From: Clostridia bacterium
GTDB lineage: Bacteria > Bacillota > Clostridia > Christensenellales > CAG-138
NCBI GenBank assembly: GCA_017525875.1
Contig: JAFXSG010000001.1
Coordinates: 1 to 64,000, forward strand
Length of the DNA stretch: 64,000 nucleotides
Direction: 5' to 3'
Shown here: piece after piece, positions 16,277 to 26,671 of the stretch
Position numbering within the stretch: the first letter of the stretch is position 1
Layout: every line of letters begins with the position of its first letter
Made by a program: the position numbers and the translations under genes
Notes under the pieces: model-generated
What the model saw: only the letters and a program-made list of their open reading frames with translations
The model's database searches: none
Told to the model about the DNA's origin: nothing

Positions 16277-17032
16277 ATGGAACAGGACCAGCTGCTCATC
16301 AGAAAACGCTTTGCGGAGCTTGCAAAAAGGGCCGACGCTTCCGGCGTTTTCACCTACACGCCTTTTCTCGGCCTTGCGGAGCAGGATATCCTCGGCAGAA
16401 TGAAGCGCGATCTCCCGCTGCCGTATGCTCTTTTCGGCGGCGCGGAGGGCTGCGAAAGGGTGATCGCCCGTTTCGGCACGCCGGAGCTCTTAGGCTATGA
16501 CGAACCATACCCGATCCGCCTGCTCGAAGCCGGTCCGCTGAGCAGGAAGTTTGCCGATAAACTGACCCACAGGGACGTGCTCGGCGCACTCATGGGGCTC
16601 GGCATCGAGCGCAGCAGTATCGGCGATATAGTCCTTCGGGACAACCACGCGTTCATCTTCTGCTCGGATAAGATGGCGGATTACGTCAAAGAGAATCTCT
16701 CCGCCGCCAAACACACGCCGCTTGCGGTCTCGGACTGCGCCGAACTGCCCGAAGGGGAACTCTACAAACTTGAGCGGCAGGAGCTGACTGTCGCCTCCGC
16801 TCGCCTCGACGCGGTCGCCGCCGCGTGGGCGAAGCTCTCACGCGGGGATATGCAGGAACTGATCTCGAAGGGGCTCGTGTTCATAAACGGCAGGCAGACG
16901 GAGCGAAGCGCAGACGAGCTTCCGGAAAACGCGGTGGTCTCCGTTCGCGGCTGCGGACGGTTCATTTTCCGCGGGGAACTGCGGCAGACGAAAAAGGGGC
17001 GTCAGGTCGTTTCGATCGACCGATTTATCTGA
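16277..17032 (+). CDS. ylmH: YlmH-like S4-domain RNA-binding protein
   Basis: 251 aa. The N-terminal two thirds match the YlmH family (FTYTPFLGLAEQDILGRM; GLGIERSSIGDIVL; FICSDKMADYV). The last 75 residues form an S4 RNA-binding domain (SRGDMQELISKGLVFINGR ... VSVRGCGRFIF). In Gram-positive bacteria relatives bind the ribosome and help rescue stalled large subunits; ylmH usually sits near division genes, which is not the case here. ATG 16277 is two bases after the lipoprotein stop, with no strong SD of its own, pointing to translational coupling. Confidence 0.88.
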   Translation: MEQDQLLIRKRFAELAKRADASGVFTYTPFLGLAEQDILGRMKRDLPLPYALFGGAEGCERVIARFGTPELLGYDEPYPIRLLEAGPLSRKFADKLTHRDVLGALMGLGIERSSIGDIVLRDNHAFIFCSDKMADYVKENLSAAKHTPLAVSDCAELPEGELYKLERQELTVASARLDAVAAAWAKLSRGDMQELISKGLVFINGRQTERSADELPENAVVSVRGCGRFIFRGELRQTKKGRQVVSIDRFI

Positions 17033-17057
17033 TAATGATTTCTTTAAGGAGGACAAT

Positions 17058-17258
17058 ATGAAGTACGCTATCACCACAAAGGGCATGGGCTGCCCGCACT
17101 GCATCAAGCGCGTCACCAAGGCCATGACGGAGCTCGGCGCCGAGATCGGCAAGGTCGAGCTGAACGATATCGTCGTCACGACCGACAGGAGCGAAGCGGA
17201 GCTCCGCGAAGCGATCGAAAAGCTCGGCTTCGAGGTGCTTTCCGTCAAAGCTGAATAA
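17058..17258 (+). CDS. Heavy-metal-associated (HMA) domain protein
   Basis: 66 aa, a single ferredoxin-like HMA fold. The metal-binding loop is GMGCPHC (Cys13, Cys16), the CxxC pattern of CopZ/MerP-like chaperones with Pro-His between the cysteines. Copper or another soft metal is likely from the family, but no metal ATPase or metal regulator lies nearby. A strong AAGGAGG is five bases before ATG 17058. mnmA starts three bases after its stop, suggesting coupled translation. Confidence 0.88.
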   Translation: MKYAITTKGMGCPHCIKRVTKAMTELGAEIGKVELNDIVVTTDRSEAELREAIEKLGFEVLSVKAE

Positions 17259-18398
<1,140 letters not shown>

Positions 18399-18427
18399 CA
18401 ATGATCAATAACAATACGGAGGCAATT

Positions 18428-19072
18428 ATGGAAAACATCAACAAGCTGATCGACCACACTCTGCTCAAGCCCGATGCGAGCGCGGAGCAGATCAAACGCA
18501 TCTGCGCGGAAGCCCGCGAGTACGGCTTCATGAGCGTTTGCGTCAACCCGGCAAGGGTCAAGCTCGTCGCCGATGAGCTCAAGGGCAGCGGCGTACGCAC
18601 CTGCTGCGTCATCGGCTTCCCTCTCGGCGCAACGCTCAGCGCGGTGAAGGCGTTTGAGACCATGCAGGCGGTCGCCGCGGGCGCGGACGAAGTCGATATG
18701 GTCATCAATATCGGCGCCGCAAAGGACGGAAACTGGGACCTGGTCGAGAGCGATATCCGCGCCGTCGTTTCCGCTGCAAACGGTTATGCGCTCGTAAAGG
18801 TCATAATCGAGACCTGCCTGCTGACCGATGAGGAAAAGGTCAGGGCCTGCGAGGCCGCAATGAGAGCGGGCGCGGATTTCGTAAAGACCTCCACCGGCTT
18901 CTCCACCGGCGGCGCGAACGCGCACGACGTTGCGCTCATGCGCTCCGTTGTCGGAGATAAGCTCGGCGTCAAGGCTTCCGGCGGCGTCCGTACCCCGGAG
19001 GACGCGGAGACCATGATCGCCGCAGGAGCAAACCGTCTCGGAACGAGCAACGGCGTCAAACTGCTCGGCTGA
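18428..19072 (+). CDS. deoC: Deoxyribose-phosphate aldolase
   Basis: 214 aa. It cleaves 2-deoxyribose-5-phosphate to acetaldehyde and glyceraldehyde-3-phosphate in deoxynucleoside breakdown. The Schiff-base Lys153 is in [13 protein letters not shown]. The proton-relay residues are Asp90 ([11 protein letters not shown]) and Lys182 (VKASGGVRT). IDHTLLKP is the N-terminal signature. ATG 18428 is preferred over ATG 18401 because GGAGG lies five bases before it and homology starts there. The next gene, a GNAT, begins one base after the stop. Confidence 0.95.
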   Translation: MENINKLIDHTLLKPDASAEQIKRICAEAREYGFMSVCVNPARVKLVADELKGSGVRTCCVIGFPLGATLSAVKAFETMQAVAAGADEVDMVINIGAAKDGNWDLVESDIRAVVSAANGYALVKVIIETCLLTDEEKVRACEAAMRAGADFVKTSTGFSTGGANAHDVALMRSVVGDKLGVKASGGVRTPEDAETMIAAGANRLGTSNGVKLLG

Positions 19073-19073
19073 C

Positions 19074-19934
19074 TTGAACGGGAATACAAAAAACATCATA
19101 ACGCTCCGCAGCCTCACGGAGGATGATCTTCCGCGGGCGGCGGAGCTTTGGCTCGCCTGCTTTCCGGAGGACGACGCTGAGTTCGTCAGCTATTATTTTT
19201 CGCGCCGCACCAAGCCCTCGAACTTGCTCGGCCTGTTCGAGGACGGTTCGCTCGTCAGCATGCTCTCGTTCGAGGAGATGAAGATGTACGCTTGCGGCGC
19301 GCCGGACGGCGTACAGGTAAGCTTCGTCGCCGGCGTCTGCACGGAGCCGGGAAAGCGCAGGCGAGGCTATGTCCGCCGCCTGTTCGCAAGGCTCGAAGAA
19401 CTGCTCAAAGAACGCGGCGTGCAGGCCCTGCTGCTCGTGCCGTTCGACTTCGGCTTTTATGAAAAGCTCGGCTTTGCTCCCTATGCGGTGCGTGAGGTCA
19501 TCGAATACAACGCCTCCGAAGCGCCGGCCGGATACGAAGAAATACCCGTTTCGCCCGAGCTCCTCTCGCGGGTCTACGGCGCATATATGGCAGGCCGCGA
19601 AGGCGCGCTCTTAAGGCCTGCGGCCTATTCCGAAGCGCTCCTGGAGGAATACCGCCTGCCGGGCGCGCACGCCGCCGCAGTCAGGACCGAGGACGCCGAA
19701 GCCTATTGCCTGTTCTGGGACGGTGCGGACGGCGAAGCGGACGAGTTTGCGTTTACCAGCCGGAGCGCTGCCTCCGCGCTTGCAGCATTGGCAGCAGAGC
19801 GGTTCGGCATTTCGCGCTTCCCGATCCCCGCCGTCGGCGCGGGAGAGCGCTTCAACATGATAAAACTGCTCGATCAGGCCTGCGGTTTTCTGCTGGATCC
19901 GGAAAGAAAACCGTTCGATTTCCGCAAATATTGA
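19074..19934 (+). CDS. GNAT family N-acetyltransferase
   Basis: 286 aa, with an N-terminal GNAT domain: LRSLTEDDLPRAAELW (strand 1/helix 1), VSFVAGVCTEPGKRRRGYVRRLF (acetyl-CoA binding R/Q-x-x-G-x-G/A, here RRRGYV) and LLVPFDFGFYEKLGF (the usual YxKLGF strand). The C-terminal 130 residues form a second domain, as in Eis-like two-domain acetyltransferases. The substrate is unknown. The start is TTG 19074, one base after the deoC stop; the first in-frame ATG would remove the conserved first strand. No SD is seen, so translation probably depends on deoC. Confidence 0.82.
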   Translation: MNGNTKNIITLRSLTEDDLPRAAELWLACFPEDDAEFVSYYFSRRTKPSNLLGLFEDGSLVSMLSFEEMKMYACGAPDGVQVSFVAGVCTEPGKRRRGYVRRLFARLEELLKERGVQALLLVPFDFGFYEKLGFAPYAVREVIEYNASEAPAGYEEIPVSPELLSRVYGAYMAGREGALLRPAAYSEALLEEYRLPGAHAAAVRTEDAEAYCLFWDGADGEADEFAFTSRSAASALAALAAERFGISRFPIPAVGAGERFNMIKLLDQACGFLLDPERKPFDFRKY

Positions 19935-20037
19935 ACCTGCGGTATTTATCCGCGCTTATCGGGCATAATTTAGAACGGGCGAATGCAGGTTTGATTGTAT
20001 TTTTTCTGTTTTTTTCGTGTTTTTTACAAAAAGACTA

Positions 20038-20066
20038 TTGCATTCGCGGGAATTATGTGATATCCT
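20038..20066 (+). promoter_or_regulatory. Candidate promoter of the rimP-nusA-infB cluster
   Basis: TTGCAT (20038-20043), 17-bp spacer, TATCCT (20061-20066), in an otherwise AT-rich stretch with T-runs (19990-20035). The -10 matches consensus at four of six bases. It is the only likely promoter in the 269-base gap between the GNAT gene and rimP. Confidence 0.45.
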
Positions 20067-20079
20067 TATCGGGTAATGC

Positions 20080-20179
20080 AGGAGGACTGTGTTATTTCCG
20101 ATGCAGAAATTCCTCATTTGTTGCGCGGCGCAAGCCGGTGGTTGAGTGTAAGAGTGGGCAAAACCCGCTCTTTCGTTTT
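20080..20179 (+). promoter_or_regulatory. rimP leader with attenuator-like hairpin
   Basis: After the candidate promoter, AGGAGGA (20080-20086) precedes a 14-codon frame from ATG 20101 to TGA 20143-20145. Five bases later AAGAGTGGG (20150-20158) pairs with CCCGCTCTT (20164-20172) around a CAAAA loop, followed by TCGTTTT. The hairpin plus U-rich tail resembles the intrinsic-terminator leaders known before rimP operons in other bacteria. The short frame may be chance: its SD spacing (14 bases) is long. Confidence 0.5.
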
Positions 20180-20203
20180 GAAAAAGGTTTTTCGGAGGAC
20201 GAT

Positions 20204-20656
20204 TTGAAACTGACTGACAAGATCTGCGAGCTTCTCGAGCCCACAATTCGGAGCCTCGGTTACGAGCTGTATGACGTTGAGTACGAAAAGGAATACGATA
20301 ACTGGGTCCTCACTCTGTTTATCGACCGTCCGGAGGGCGTCAGCCTCGATGACTGCGAGCTCGTAAGCAACACCGTCGACCCGATCCTCGACGAAGCGGA
20401 TCCGATCGAGCAGGCGTACTACCTTTCCGTCAGCTCCGTCGGTCTCGACCGCCCGCTCAAAAAGGACAAGGACTTCAACCGCAATCTCGGCAAAAAGGTA
20501 GACGTCCGCCTCTACGCACCCGTGGACGGCAAGAAGGAACTCACGGGGACTCTCGTTTCCTTCACGGCGGACGAACTCACCGTTGTCCTTGCAAAAGGCG
20601 AAAAGACACTTGCCCGCAAAGCCTGCGCTCTCATCCGCCCGCATATCGATTTCTGA
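20204..20656 (+). CDS. rimP: Ribosome maturation factor RimP
   Basis: 150 aa from TTG 20204, which has CGGAGGA seven bases upstream. The open frame extends much further upstream but through non-coding leader. RimP assists 30S subunit assembly. Landmarks are LGYELYDVEYEKE, LTLFIDRPEGVSLDDCELVSNTVDPILDEADPI and YYLSVSSVGLDRPLKKDKDF, covering the N-terminal alpha/beta domain, with a C-terminal SH3-like barrel after about residue 90. It is the first gene of the classical rimP-nusA-ylxR-ylxQ-infB-rbfA order. Confidence 0.93.
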   Translation: MKLTDKICELLEPTIRSLGYELYDVEYEKEYDNWVLTLFIDRPEGVSLDDCELVSNTVDPILDEADPIEQAYYLSVSSVGLDRPLKKDKDFNRNLGKKVDVRLYAPVDGKKELTGTLVSFTADELTVVLAKGEKTLARKACALIRPHIDF

Positions 20657-20701
20657 TCGCGGGAACCAACAAAGATCAATATTTTAAGGAGTATTTTGAT
20701 A

Positions 20702-21826
20702 ATGAATTCCGAACTCATCACCGCCCTGAAGCTCATCAGCAAGGAAAGGGGCATCAAGGTCGAGGTCCTGGCGGACGCGATCGAAGCGGCGCTCATCAAC
20801 GCTTATAAAAAGAACTACAACACCAACTGCAACGTTCGTGCAAATCTGGATCGCGAGACCGGCAACATCGAGATCTGGGCAAGCAAGACCGTTGTGGAAA
20901 CGGTTGAAGACCCCCTTTCCGAGATCTCCCTCGAGAACGCGAAGAAAGTAAACCCGCTCTTCCAGGTGGGCGACGTCGTCGAGGAAGAAGCAAACACCAA
21001 GGAGTTCGGCCGCATTGCCGCGCAGACCGCCAAGCAGGTGGTCATGCAGCGCATCCGCGAAGCAGAGCAGGGCGCTATTTTCGAGGAATATGCCGAGAAG
21101 GAGAACGAGGTCCTGACAGCGATCGTTCAGCGCGTTGAAAAGAACGGCGTTTACGTCGAGCTCGGCAAGACCGACGGCATGATCCCCTTCAGCGAGATCA
21201 TTAACGGCGAAAACTATAACCACAACGATCGCCTGAAGGTCTACGTCCTCAAGGTCAATAAAGATACAAAGGGTCCCCAGATCATCGTCTCAAGAACGCA
21301 TCCCGGCCTTGTCAAGCGCCTGTTCGAGCTCGAGATCCCGGAGATCCAGTCCGGCATCGTCCAGATCAAGTCCATCGCCAGGGAAGCCGGCGCGCGCACC
21401 AAGATCGCCGTCGCCAGCACCGATCCCCAGGTGGACGCCGTCGGCGCGTGCGTGGGTCAGCGCGGCGTTCGCGTGGAACGCATCGTTGAGGAGCTGCATA
21501 ACGAGAAAATGGATATCATCGAGTGGGATCCCGACATCGCCGTCTATATCGCAAAGGCGCTCGGGCCCGCAAAGGTCGTTATGGTCTTCATCAACGAAGC
21601 GGAGAAGGCCGCAAGGGTCATAGTTCCCGACGGGCAGCTTTCCCTCGCCATCGGCAAGGAAGGACAGAACGCAAGGCTCGCCGCCAAGCTGACGGGCTGG
21701 AAGATCGATATCAAGTCCCAGAGCCAGGCCAACCAGGAGATCGCCGAGAGCGAAGGCTCCGGTGAAGAAGCCGTTCCGGACGGCGAGGAAGACCCCTTCT
21801 CCGATCTCGGTGAGGGCGAAGAATAA
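20702..21826 (+). CDS. nusA: Transcription termination/antitermination factor NusA
   Basis: 374 aa. It binds RNA polymerase and nascent RNA and modulates pausing, termination and rRNA antitermination. Order of domains: N-terminal polymerase-binding domain (1-125), S1 domain (about 130-200; RVEKNGVYVELGKTDGMIPFSE), KH1 (about 205-275; the GACVGQRGVRVERIVEELHNEKMDI region) and KH2 (about 280-345; LAIGKEGQNARLAAKLTGWKIDI). The tail is short and acidic, as in Gram-positive NusA, with no extra acidic repeats. ATG 20702 has TAAGGAG ten bases upstream. Confidence 0.95.
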   Translation: MNSELITALKLISKERGIKVEVLADAIEAALINAYKKNYNTNCNVRANLDRETGNIEIWASKTVVETVEDPLSEISLENAKKVNPLFQVGDVVEEEANTKEFGRIAAQTAKQVVMQRIREAEQGAIFEEYAEKENEVLTAIVQRVEKNGVYVELGKTDGMIPFSEIINGENYNHNDRLKVYVLKVNKDTKGPQIIVSRTHPGLVKRLFELEIPEIQSGIVQIKSIAREAGARTKIAVASTDPQVDAVGACVGQRGVRVERIVEELHNEKMDIIEWDPDIAVYIAKALGPAKVVMVFINEAEKAARVIVPDGQLSLAIGKEGQNARLAAKLTGWKIDIKSQSQANQEIAESEGSGEEAVPDGEEDPFSDLGEGEE

Positions 21827-21846
21827 AAGTTTTTCGGAGGTCCCGA

Positions 21847-22134
21847 TTGCAAAAGAAACTGCCAATGCGAATGTGCGTGGGCTGCCGCGAGATGAAGCCG
21901 AAGCGTGAGCTCGTCCGGATCTGCTGCAGCAAGGATGGCGACGTTGCCGTCGACAGGACTGGCAAGCTGCCCGGAAGAGGCGCGTATGTCTGCCCGAGCC
22001 GCGAATGCCTGCAGCGTGCCGTGAAGTCCAAAGCGCTCGAAAGAGCGTTCTCACGGAAGATAGAGGATGAGGTCTTCGAGGCGCTTTCCGCAAGGATCGA
22101 AGAAGCTGCCGGCGAAGGAGGAAGCGAAGCTTGA
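21847..22134 (+). CDS. ylxR: YlxR family RNA-binding protein (DUF448)
   Basis: 95 aa. The family signature MRMCVGCREMKPKRELVRI is at the N-terminus, followed by GKLPGRGAYVCPSRECLQRA. The protein is basic and is thought to bind RNA or RNase P in other Firmicutes. The start is TTG 21847 with CGGAGG seven bases upstream. Its stop overlaps the TTG start of the next gene (22131). Confidence 0.92.
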   Translation: MQKKLPMRMCVGCREMKPKRELVRICCSKDGDVAVDRTGKLPGRGAYVCPSRECLQRAVKSKALERAFSRKIEDEVFEALSARIEEAAGEGGSEA

Positions 22135-22547
22135 ACGACAAAAACTCCAAACTGTCGTCGGCGCTGGGCTTTGCAATGAAAGCGGGCAAGCTGGCCGTGG
22201 GCGAATTCGCGGCTGAGCGCGCGGTGAAAGCCGGCAAGGCGTTCCTCATGGTCGTAGATGAAGCGGCGTCAGACAACACTCAAAAGCAATGGCGGGACGC
22301 AGCGGAGTTCCGGGATCTCGCGCTCGTGACCGTGCCCGACATGGGCAAAGCGATCGGCAGACCCGGGAGGATGGCGGCAGCCGTCACCGATGAAACCTTT
22401 GCGAAAATGATAATAAAAGCCGCAAACGAAAGCGGCTGTGCGAATAGATCGGAGCCCGATGAAGACAGCGGGCAAAACGCTCCGCCGGGCGGAAAAATGC
22501 CGGATGGGGAGAAAAACACGAGAACGGAGGCTGTGACTGATGAGTAA
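22131..22547 (+). CDS. ylxQ: L7Ae-like ribosomal protein YlxQ
   Basis: 138 aa. Residues 1-100 form an L7Ae/L30e-type RNA-binding fold ([39 protein letters not shown] ... [26 protein letters not shown] in separate stretches). This family binds kink-turn RNA. The C-terminal 35 residues are hydrophilic and unlike the usual compact form. TTG 22131 has AAGGAGG nine bases upstream and overlaps the ylxR stop by four bases. The gene's end overlaps the infB start by eight bases. Confidence 0.9.
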   Translation: MNDKNSKLSSALGFAMKAGKLAVGEFAAERAVKAGKAFLMVVDEAASDNTQKQWRDAAEFRDLALVTVPDMGKAIGRPGRMAAAVTDETFAKMIIKAANESGCANRSEPDEDSGQNAPPGGKMPDGEKNTRTEAVTDE

Positions 22548-25209
22548 ATCCGAATTATTAGCAAAAACATCAAAAATACAGGAAAGTGCGAAGGCGCTGC
22601 TTGAAAGGGCGGCAAGCCTGCGGACCGAGGCGGGCAATATGCTCCAGGCGGCGAAGCGCAGTGAGAGCGCGCTCATCACGAAAGCCAGGGAGGAAGAACT
22701 GAAGCGCCTGGAGGCAGAGAAGGCGGCGAGGCTGCGCGAGTATCTCGATTCCGAGGAGCAGCGCGGCGTTTACGTAAGCGATTACAACGGCGCAAGCGAA
22801 GAGCCTGAGGCCAAGCCGGAGCCCGTGAAGGAGCCGGAGACCGAGGTCAAGCCCGAGCCCGAAGCCAAGCCCGAGCCCGAGACCGAGGTCAAACCCGAGC
22901 CCGAAGTCAAATCCGAGGCCAGGCCCGAACCCGTCAAGGAGCCTGAAGCCGCGGCGCAGTCCGGGAGGGATGAGGACAGGCGCAGGGAGCGCGGCGACAG
23001 GCAGGACGAGCGCCGCAATCATGGCGACCGTCCGCAGCGGACCGACGGCAGGACCGACCGCCCGCAGAGGCCTGACTGCAGGACCGACAGGCAGCAGCGG
23101 ACCGACGGCAAGCCCGGCTTCGATCAGCGTCAGGGCAATCAGAAGCCCGGAGATAAGGACAAGGACGCGCGCGGTCAGCGCCAGGACGGCAGGCCACAGC
23201 GCCCCGGCGGGAAGCAGGTCCACGAAGCGCCGCCTACCCCGCAGAAGGAAACGAGAACTCCGGACAAAGGCACTTACGTAAGAACGTTCGACACCGAAAA
23301 GAAAGCAAAGAACAAGAAGACCATCATGAAGGAAAACGGACCCTCCGCAAGGAACTGGGAGGATGAAGGCGGCAACTACGGCAGCCGCAAAAAGAAAGCT
23401 TCAAAGCAGCAGGAGCCCCAGCGCAGGCCGGAGCCCGTCGTGATCGACAAAGCGGTCATCACGACCGAAATGATCACCGTTCGCGAATTCTCCGAAAAGA
23501 TCGGCAAGCCCGCTTCGGAGATCCTCAAGAAGCTGTTCATGATGGGCATCCTCGCCAACATCAATCAGGACATCGATTTCGAGACCTGCGAGCTCGTCGC
23601 GATGGACTATAACATCGAGCTCGAGCATCAGGTCGCCAAGAGCTATGAAGAGGCCATGCAGGAGGACGTTGAGATCGTCGATACCGAGGAGGATCTCCGT
23701 CCCCGTCCGCCTGTCGTCACCATCATGGGCCACGTCGACCACGGCAAGACCTCGCTGCTCGATGCGATCCGCAACAGCTCCGTCACCGCGGGCGAAGCGG
23801 GCGGCATCACGCAGCACATCGGTGCGTACACCGTCAGCTGCAAGGATCCGAACACCGGTGAAGACAGCATGATCACCTTCATCGACACCCCCGGTCACGA
23901 AGCGTTCACAAGCATGCGCGCAAGGGGCGCTCAGGTCACGGACGTCGTTATCCTCGTCGTTGCGGCGGATGACGGCATCATGCCCCAGACCGTCGAGGCG
24001 ATCAACCACTCCAAGGCCGCGGGCGTTCCGATCATCGTTGCCATCAACAAGATCGACAAGCCCACCGCCGATCCGGACCGCGTGAAGCAGCAGCTCACCG
24101 AGTACGGCCTCGTCTGCGAGGATTGGGGCGGCGACACAATCTGCGTCAACGTTTCCGCAAAGAAGCAGATCAATCTTGACGGTCTGCTCGAGATGGTCCT
24201 GCTGCAAGCGGATATGCTCAACCTCCGCGCCAATCCGAACCGCGCCGCGAAGGGTACGATCATCGAGGCTCAGCTCGACAAGGGCCGCGGACCCGTCGCG
24301 ACCGTCCTCGTTCAGAACGGCACGCTGAAGGTCGGCGACCCGATCGTTGCCGGCGTTGCATACGGCAGGGTCCGCGCCATGATGGACGACAAGGGCAGGA
24401 GCGTCAAGGCGGCCGGCCCCAGCCAGCCCGTCGAGGTGCTCGGCTTCAACGAGGTCCCCTCCGCAGGCGACGTAATGAATGTGGCGGAGATCTCCAAGAA
24501 GGTCGCGGATGAGCGCAGGAACAAGATCAAGGCGGAGCAGATCAAGGCCCGCGAGAAGGTCAGCCTCGAGGATCTGTTCAGCCATATCGCCGAGGGCGAG
24601 ATAAAGACGTTGAACGTCGTCATCAAGGCGGACGTGCACGGTTCCGTCGAGGCGGTGCGTTCCGCTCTCGAGAAGCTCTCAAACGAAGAAGTGCACGTCA
24701 AGTGCATCCACGGCGCCGTCGGCGCGATCACCGAGTCGGACGTCATGTTCGCCTCCGCGTCGAACGCCATCGTCATCGGCTTCAACGTCCGCCCGGACAG
24801 CGGCGCGAGGAACCTTGCCGCCGCCGAGAACGTGGACGTTCGCACCTACCGCATCATCTACCAGGCCATTGAAGACGTTGAGAACGCAATGAAGGGCCTG
24901 TTCAAGCCCGTATTCCAGGAAGTCCACATGGGCACAATAAGCGTCAGGAGCACCTTCAAGGTCAGCTCCGTCGGCACCATCGCCGGCGCATACGTCCAGG
25001 AGGGCAAGGTCGTCCGCAGCGCGCTCGTTCGCGTCGTTCGCGACGGCGTCGTGATCCACGAGGGCAAGATCGGTTCTCTGCGCCGCTTCAAGGACGACGT
25101 CAAAGAGGTCGCCGCCGGCTACGAGTGCGGTATCAGCATCGAGGACTTCAACGATATCCATGAGGAGGACGTCATCGAGGCGTACGTCATGGAGGAAGTC
25201 AAACGCTAA
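22540..25209 (+). CDS. infB: Translation initiation factor IF-2
   Basis: 889 aa. This GTPase brings initiator tRNA to the 30S subunit. A short helical N-terminus precedes a long low-complexity region (about 85-290) made of Pro-Glu-Lys repeats, then Arg/Asp/Gln-rich repeats. The IF2_N domain begins with [20 protein letters not shown] (about 312). The G domain has GHVDHGKT (about 397-404), DTPGHEAF and NKIDKP, followed by domains II, III and the fMet-tRNA-binding C2 domain ([19 protein letters not shown] ... IEDFNDI). ATG 22540 overlaps the ylxQ end. It is the central gene of the translation cluster. Confidence 0.97.
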   Translation: MSKSELLAKTSKIQESAKALLERAASLRTEAGNMLQAAKRSESALITKAREEELKRLEAEKAARLREYLDSEEQRGVYVSDYNGASEEPEAKPEPVKEPETEVKPEPEAKPEPETEVKPEPEVKSEARPEPVKEPEAAAQSGRDEDRRRERGDRQDERRNHGDRPQRTDGRTDRPQRPDCRTDRQQRTDGKPGFDQRQGNQKPGDKDKDARGQRQDGRPQRPGGKQVHEAPPTPQKETRTPDKGTYVRTFDTEKKAKNKKTIMKENGPSARNWEDEGGNYGSRKKKASKQQEPQRRPEPVVIDKAVITTEMITVREFSEKIGKPASEILKKLFMMGILANINQDIDFETCELVAMDYNIELEHQVAKSYEEAMQEDVEIVDTEEDLRPRPPVVTIMGHVDHGKTSLLDAIRNSSVTAGEAGGITQHIGAYTVSCKDPNTGEDSMITFIDTPGHEAFTSMRARGAQVTDVVILVVAADDGIMPQTVEAINHSKAAGVPIIVAINKIDKPTADPDRVKQQLTEYGLVCEDWGGDTICVNVSAKKQINLDGLLEMVLLQADMLNLRANPNRAAKGTIIEAQLDKGRGPVATVLVQNGTLKVGDPIVAGVAYGRVRAMMDDKGRSVKAAGPSQPVEVLGFNEVPSAGDVMNVAEISKKVADERRNKIKAEQIKAREKVSLEDLFSHIAEGEIKTLNVVIKADVHGSVEAVRSALEKLSNEEVHVKCIHGAVGAITESDVMFASASNAIVIGFNVRPDSGARNLAAAENVDVRTYRIIYQAIEDVENAMKGLFKPVFQEVHMGTISVRSTFKVSSVGTIAGAYVQEGKVVRSALVRVVRDGVVIHEGKIGSLRRFKDDVKEVAAGYECGISIEDFNDIHEEDVIEAYVMEEVKR
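22800..23125 (+). repeat. Short tandem repeats inside infB
   Basis: Two repeat tracts in the linker-coding part. The first (about 22800-22935) is built from GAGCCCGA / GAGGTCAAGCCC units coding for PEPE-, AKPE- and EVKP-type peptides. The second (about 23025-23110) is built from CGGACCGACGGCAGGACC-like units coding [11 protein letters not shown]. Such tracts can vary in copy number between strains. Confidence 0.7.
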
Positions 25210-25218
25210 ATACTTATT

Positions 25219-25241
25219 CGGGGAGCGTCTGTCGCTCCCCG
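25219..25241 (+). other. Hairpin between infB and rbfA
   Basis: CGGGGAGCG (25219-25227) pairs perfectly with CGCTCCCCG (25233-25241), loop TCTGT. There is no T-run and the SD of rbfA follows, so it is more likely an mRNA-stability or processing element than a terminator. Confidence 0.6.
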
Positions 25242-25254
25242 GTCAGGAGAAACA

Positions 25255-25662
25255 ATGCCTCGGATAAGGTATGACAGAATAAACGAAGAGATCAAAAAGG
25301 CGCTTTCGGAGATCGTTCGCGATATGAAGGATCCCCGCATCTCGCCCATGACCACGATCGTCCTTGCGGAAGCCACGAACGATCTCAAACTCTGCAAGGT
25401 CAAGGTCAGCGTATATGATAAGGATGACGAAGTGCGCCGCGAGACCGTTGCGCAGCTCAACCGTGCAGAGGGCTTCATCGCAAGGCAGCTCGGGCAGAAG
25501 ATCGATATCCGCAGGATACCGACCCTCAAGTTCACGCTCGACGATTCGATCGAATATGCCGTCCACATCGCGGAGATAATCGATAAGCTCCAGCAGGAAC
25601 GCGCACAGCACGAGACCAAGCAGGCGCAGGATACCGAAAACGCCGAAAGCGAAGAGGAATAA
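25255..25662 (+). CDS. rbfA: Ribosome-binding factor A
   Basis: 135 aa, one KH-like domain of the RbfA family. It binds the 30S subunit late in maturation. Landmarks are RINEEIKKALSEIVRDMKDPRI, SPMTTIVLAEATNDLKLCKVKVSVY, LNRAEGFIARQLGQKIDIRRIPTLKFTLDDSIEYAVHI (given here as the conserved order, in the usual positions). The C-terminal tail is acidic. AGGAGA precedes ATG 25255. The next gene starts two bases after the stop, the common rbfA-nrnA pairing. Confidence 0.95.
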   Translation: MPRIRYDRINEEIKKALSEIVRDMKDPRISPMTTIVLAEATNDLKLCKVKVSVYDKDDEVRRETVAQLNRAEGFIARQLGQKIDIRRIPTLKFTLDDSIEYAVHIAEIIDKLQQERAQHETKQAQDTENAESEEE

Positions 25663-25664
25663 AA

Positions 25665-26657
25665 ATGGCCGGAAAAGCCGCTGACTTAGACAGCATTATC
25701 AGCTTCATAAAGGAAGGGGAGCGCTTCACGCTGCTCTCCCATCTTTCACCGGACGGGGACACGCTCGGTTCGGCCCTTGCCCTAATGCACCTCCTTAAAA
25801 GGCTGGGCAAAACCTGCGAGGTTATTTGCCCGAACCCGGTACCGAAGATCTATGCCTTCCTGCCGGGCAGCGAAGCAGTGCTTCTCCCGGAGGACGCCGG
25901 AGGCTATGACAGGGTCATTAGCGTGGACTGTGCGGATACGCCGCGCTTTGGCCGCGCGATCCGCTTTTTTACCGGCGCACAGGCAACAGCGGCGATCGAC
26001 CATCACGTTACCAACCCAAGGTTTGCCGGGATCAATCTCGTTGAGCCGGAAGCTTCCGCCACCGCGGAAGTCATCTTCGAGCTCTATAATCGTATGGACA
26101 TGCCCATCGACAGCACCGTCGCGGTCTGCCTTTACACGGGCATCGTGACGGATACCGGCAACCTTTCATACAGCAACACAACGCCGAACGCGCTGCGCAT
26201 CATAGCCGACTTCGTGGAGCAGGGGCTCGTCGATATCTCCGATCTTAACCGCAGGATCTATCGCACCGTACCCTACGCGAAGACCAGGGTGCAGGGCTTC
26301 GTGACCTCACGCATCCGCCTCGAGTGCGGCGGCGCAGTCGGCATCGGAACGCTCACCCAGGCGCAGATGCATGATTTCAACGCCACCAATGAGGATTGCG
26401 AGGGCATCGTGGACTGCGTTCGCGATATCGATTGCGTCAAGATAGCAGTGTTCATCCGCGAAAGTGCGGACGGCACCTACAAGGTCAGCTTACGCAGCAA
26501 GTTCATCGGCGACGTTGGCCGCATCGCAGGCCTCCACGGGGGCGGCGGCCACGAACGCGCCGCGGGCTACACCGCGCACGAATCCCTCTCGACCGTCGTT
26601 GCGGATATCATCGCGCAGGCGGCGGCGGAGCTTGAACGCGCGGAAGCGGAGCAGTGA
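25665..26657 (+). CDS. nrnA: DHH-family phosphoesterase, NrnA-like nanoRNase / pAp phosphatase
   Basis: 330 aa. Landmarks are HLSPDGDTLGSALAL (residues about 26-40), VDCADTPRFG, the DHH triad in IDHHVTNP (about 112) and YTGIVTDTGNLSYSNTTP in the catalytic domain. The DHHA1 substrate-binding domain ends with GGGGHERAAGY. NrnA degrades 2-5-nt RNAs from the 5' end and dephosphorylates 3'-phosphoadenosine 5'-phosphate. Its place between rbfA and truB is the usual one in Firmicutes. GAGG lies about nine bases before ATG 25665. Confidence 0.93.
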   Translation: MAGKAADLDSIISFIKEGERFTLLSHLSPDGDTLGSALALMHLLKRLGKTCEVICPNPVPKIYAFLPGSEAVLLPEDAGGYDRVISVDCADTPRFGRAIRFFTGAQATAAIDHHVTNPRFAGINLVEPEASATAEVIFELYNRMDMPIDSTVAVCLYTGIVTDTGNLSYSNTTPNALRIIADFVEQGLVDISDLNRRIYRTVPYAKTRVQGFVTSRIRLECGGAVGIGTLTQAQMHDFNATNEDCEGIVDCVRDIDCVKIAVFIRESADGTYKVSLRSKFIGDVGRIAGLHGGGGHERAAGYTAHESLSTVVADIIAQAAAELERAEAEQ

Positions 26658-26671
26658 TACAGGGAAAGATA

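Noticed and set aside
22800-23125. Repeats in infB as a CRISPR-like or mobile repeat
   Set aside because: They are in-frame codon repeats in the known variable linker of IF-2, with no spacers or regular unit length.
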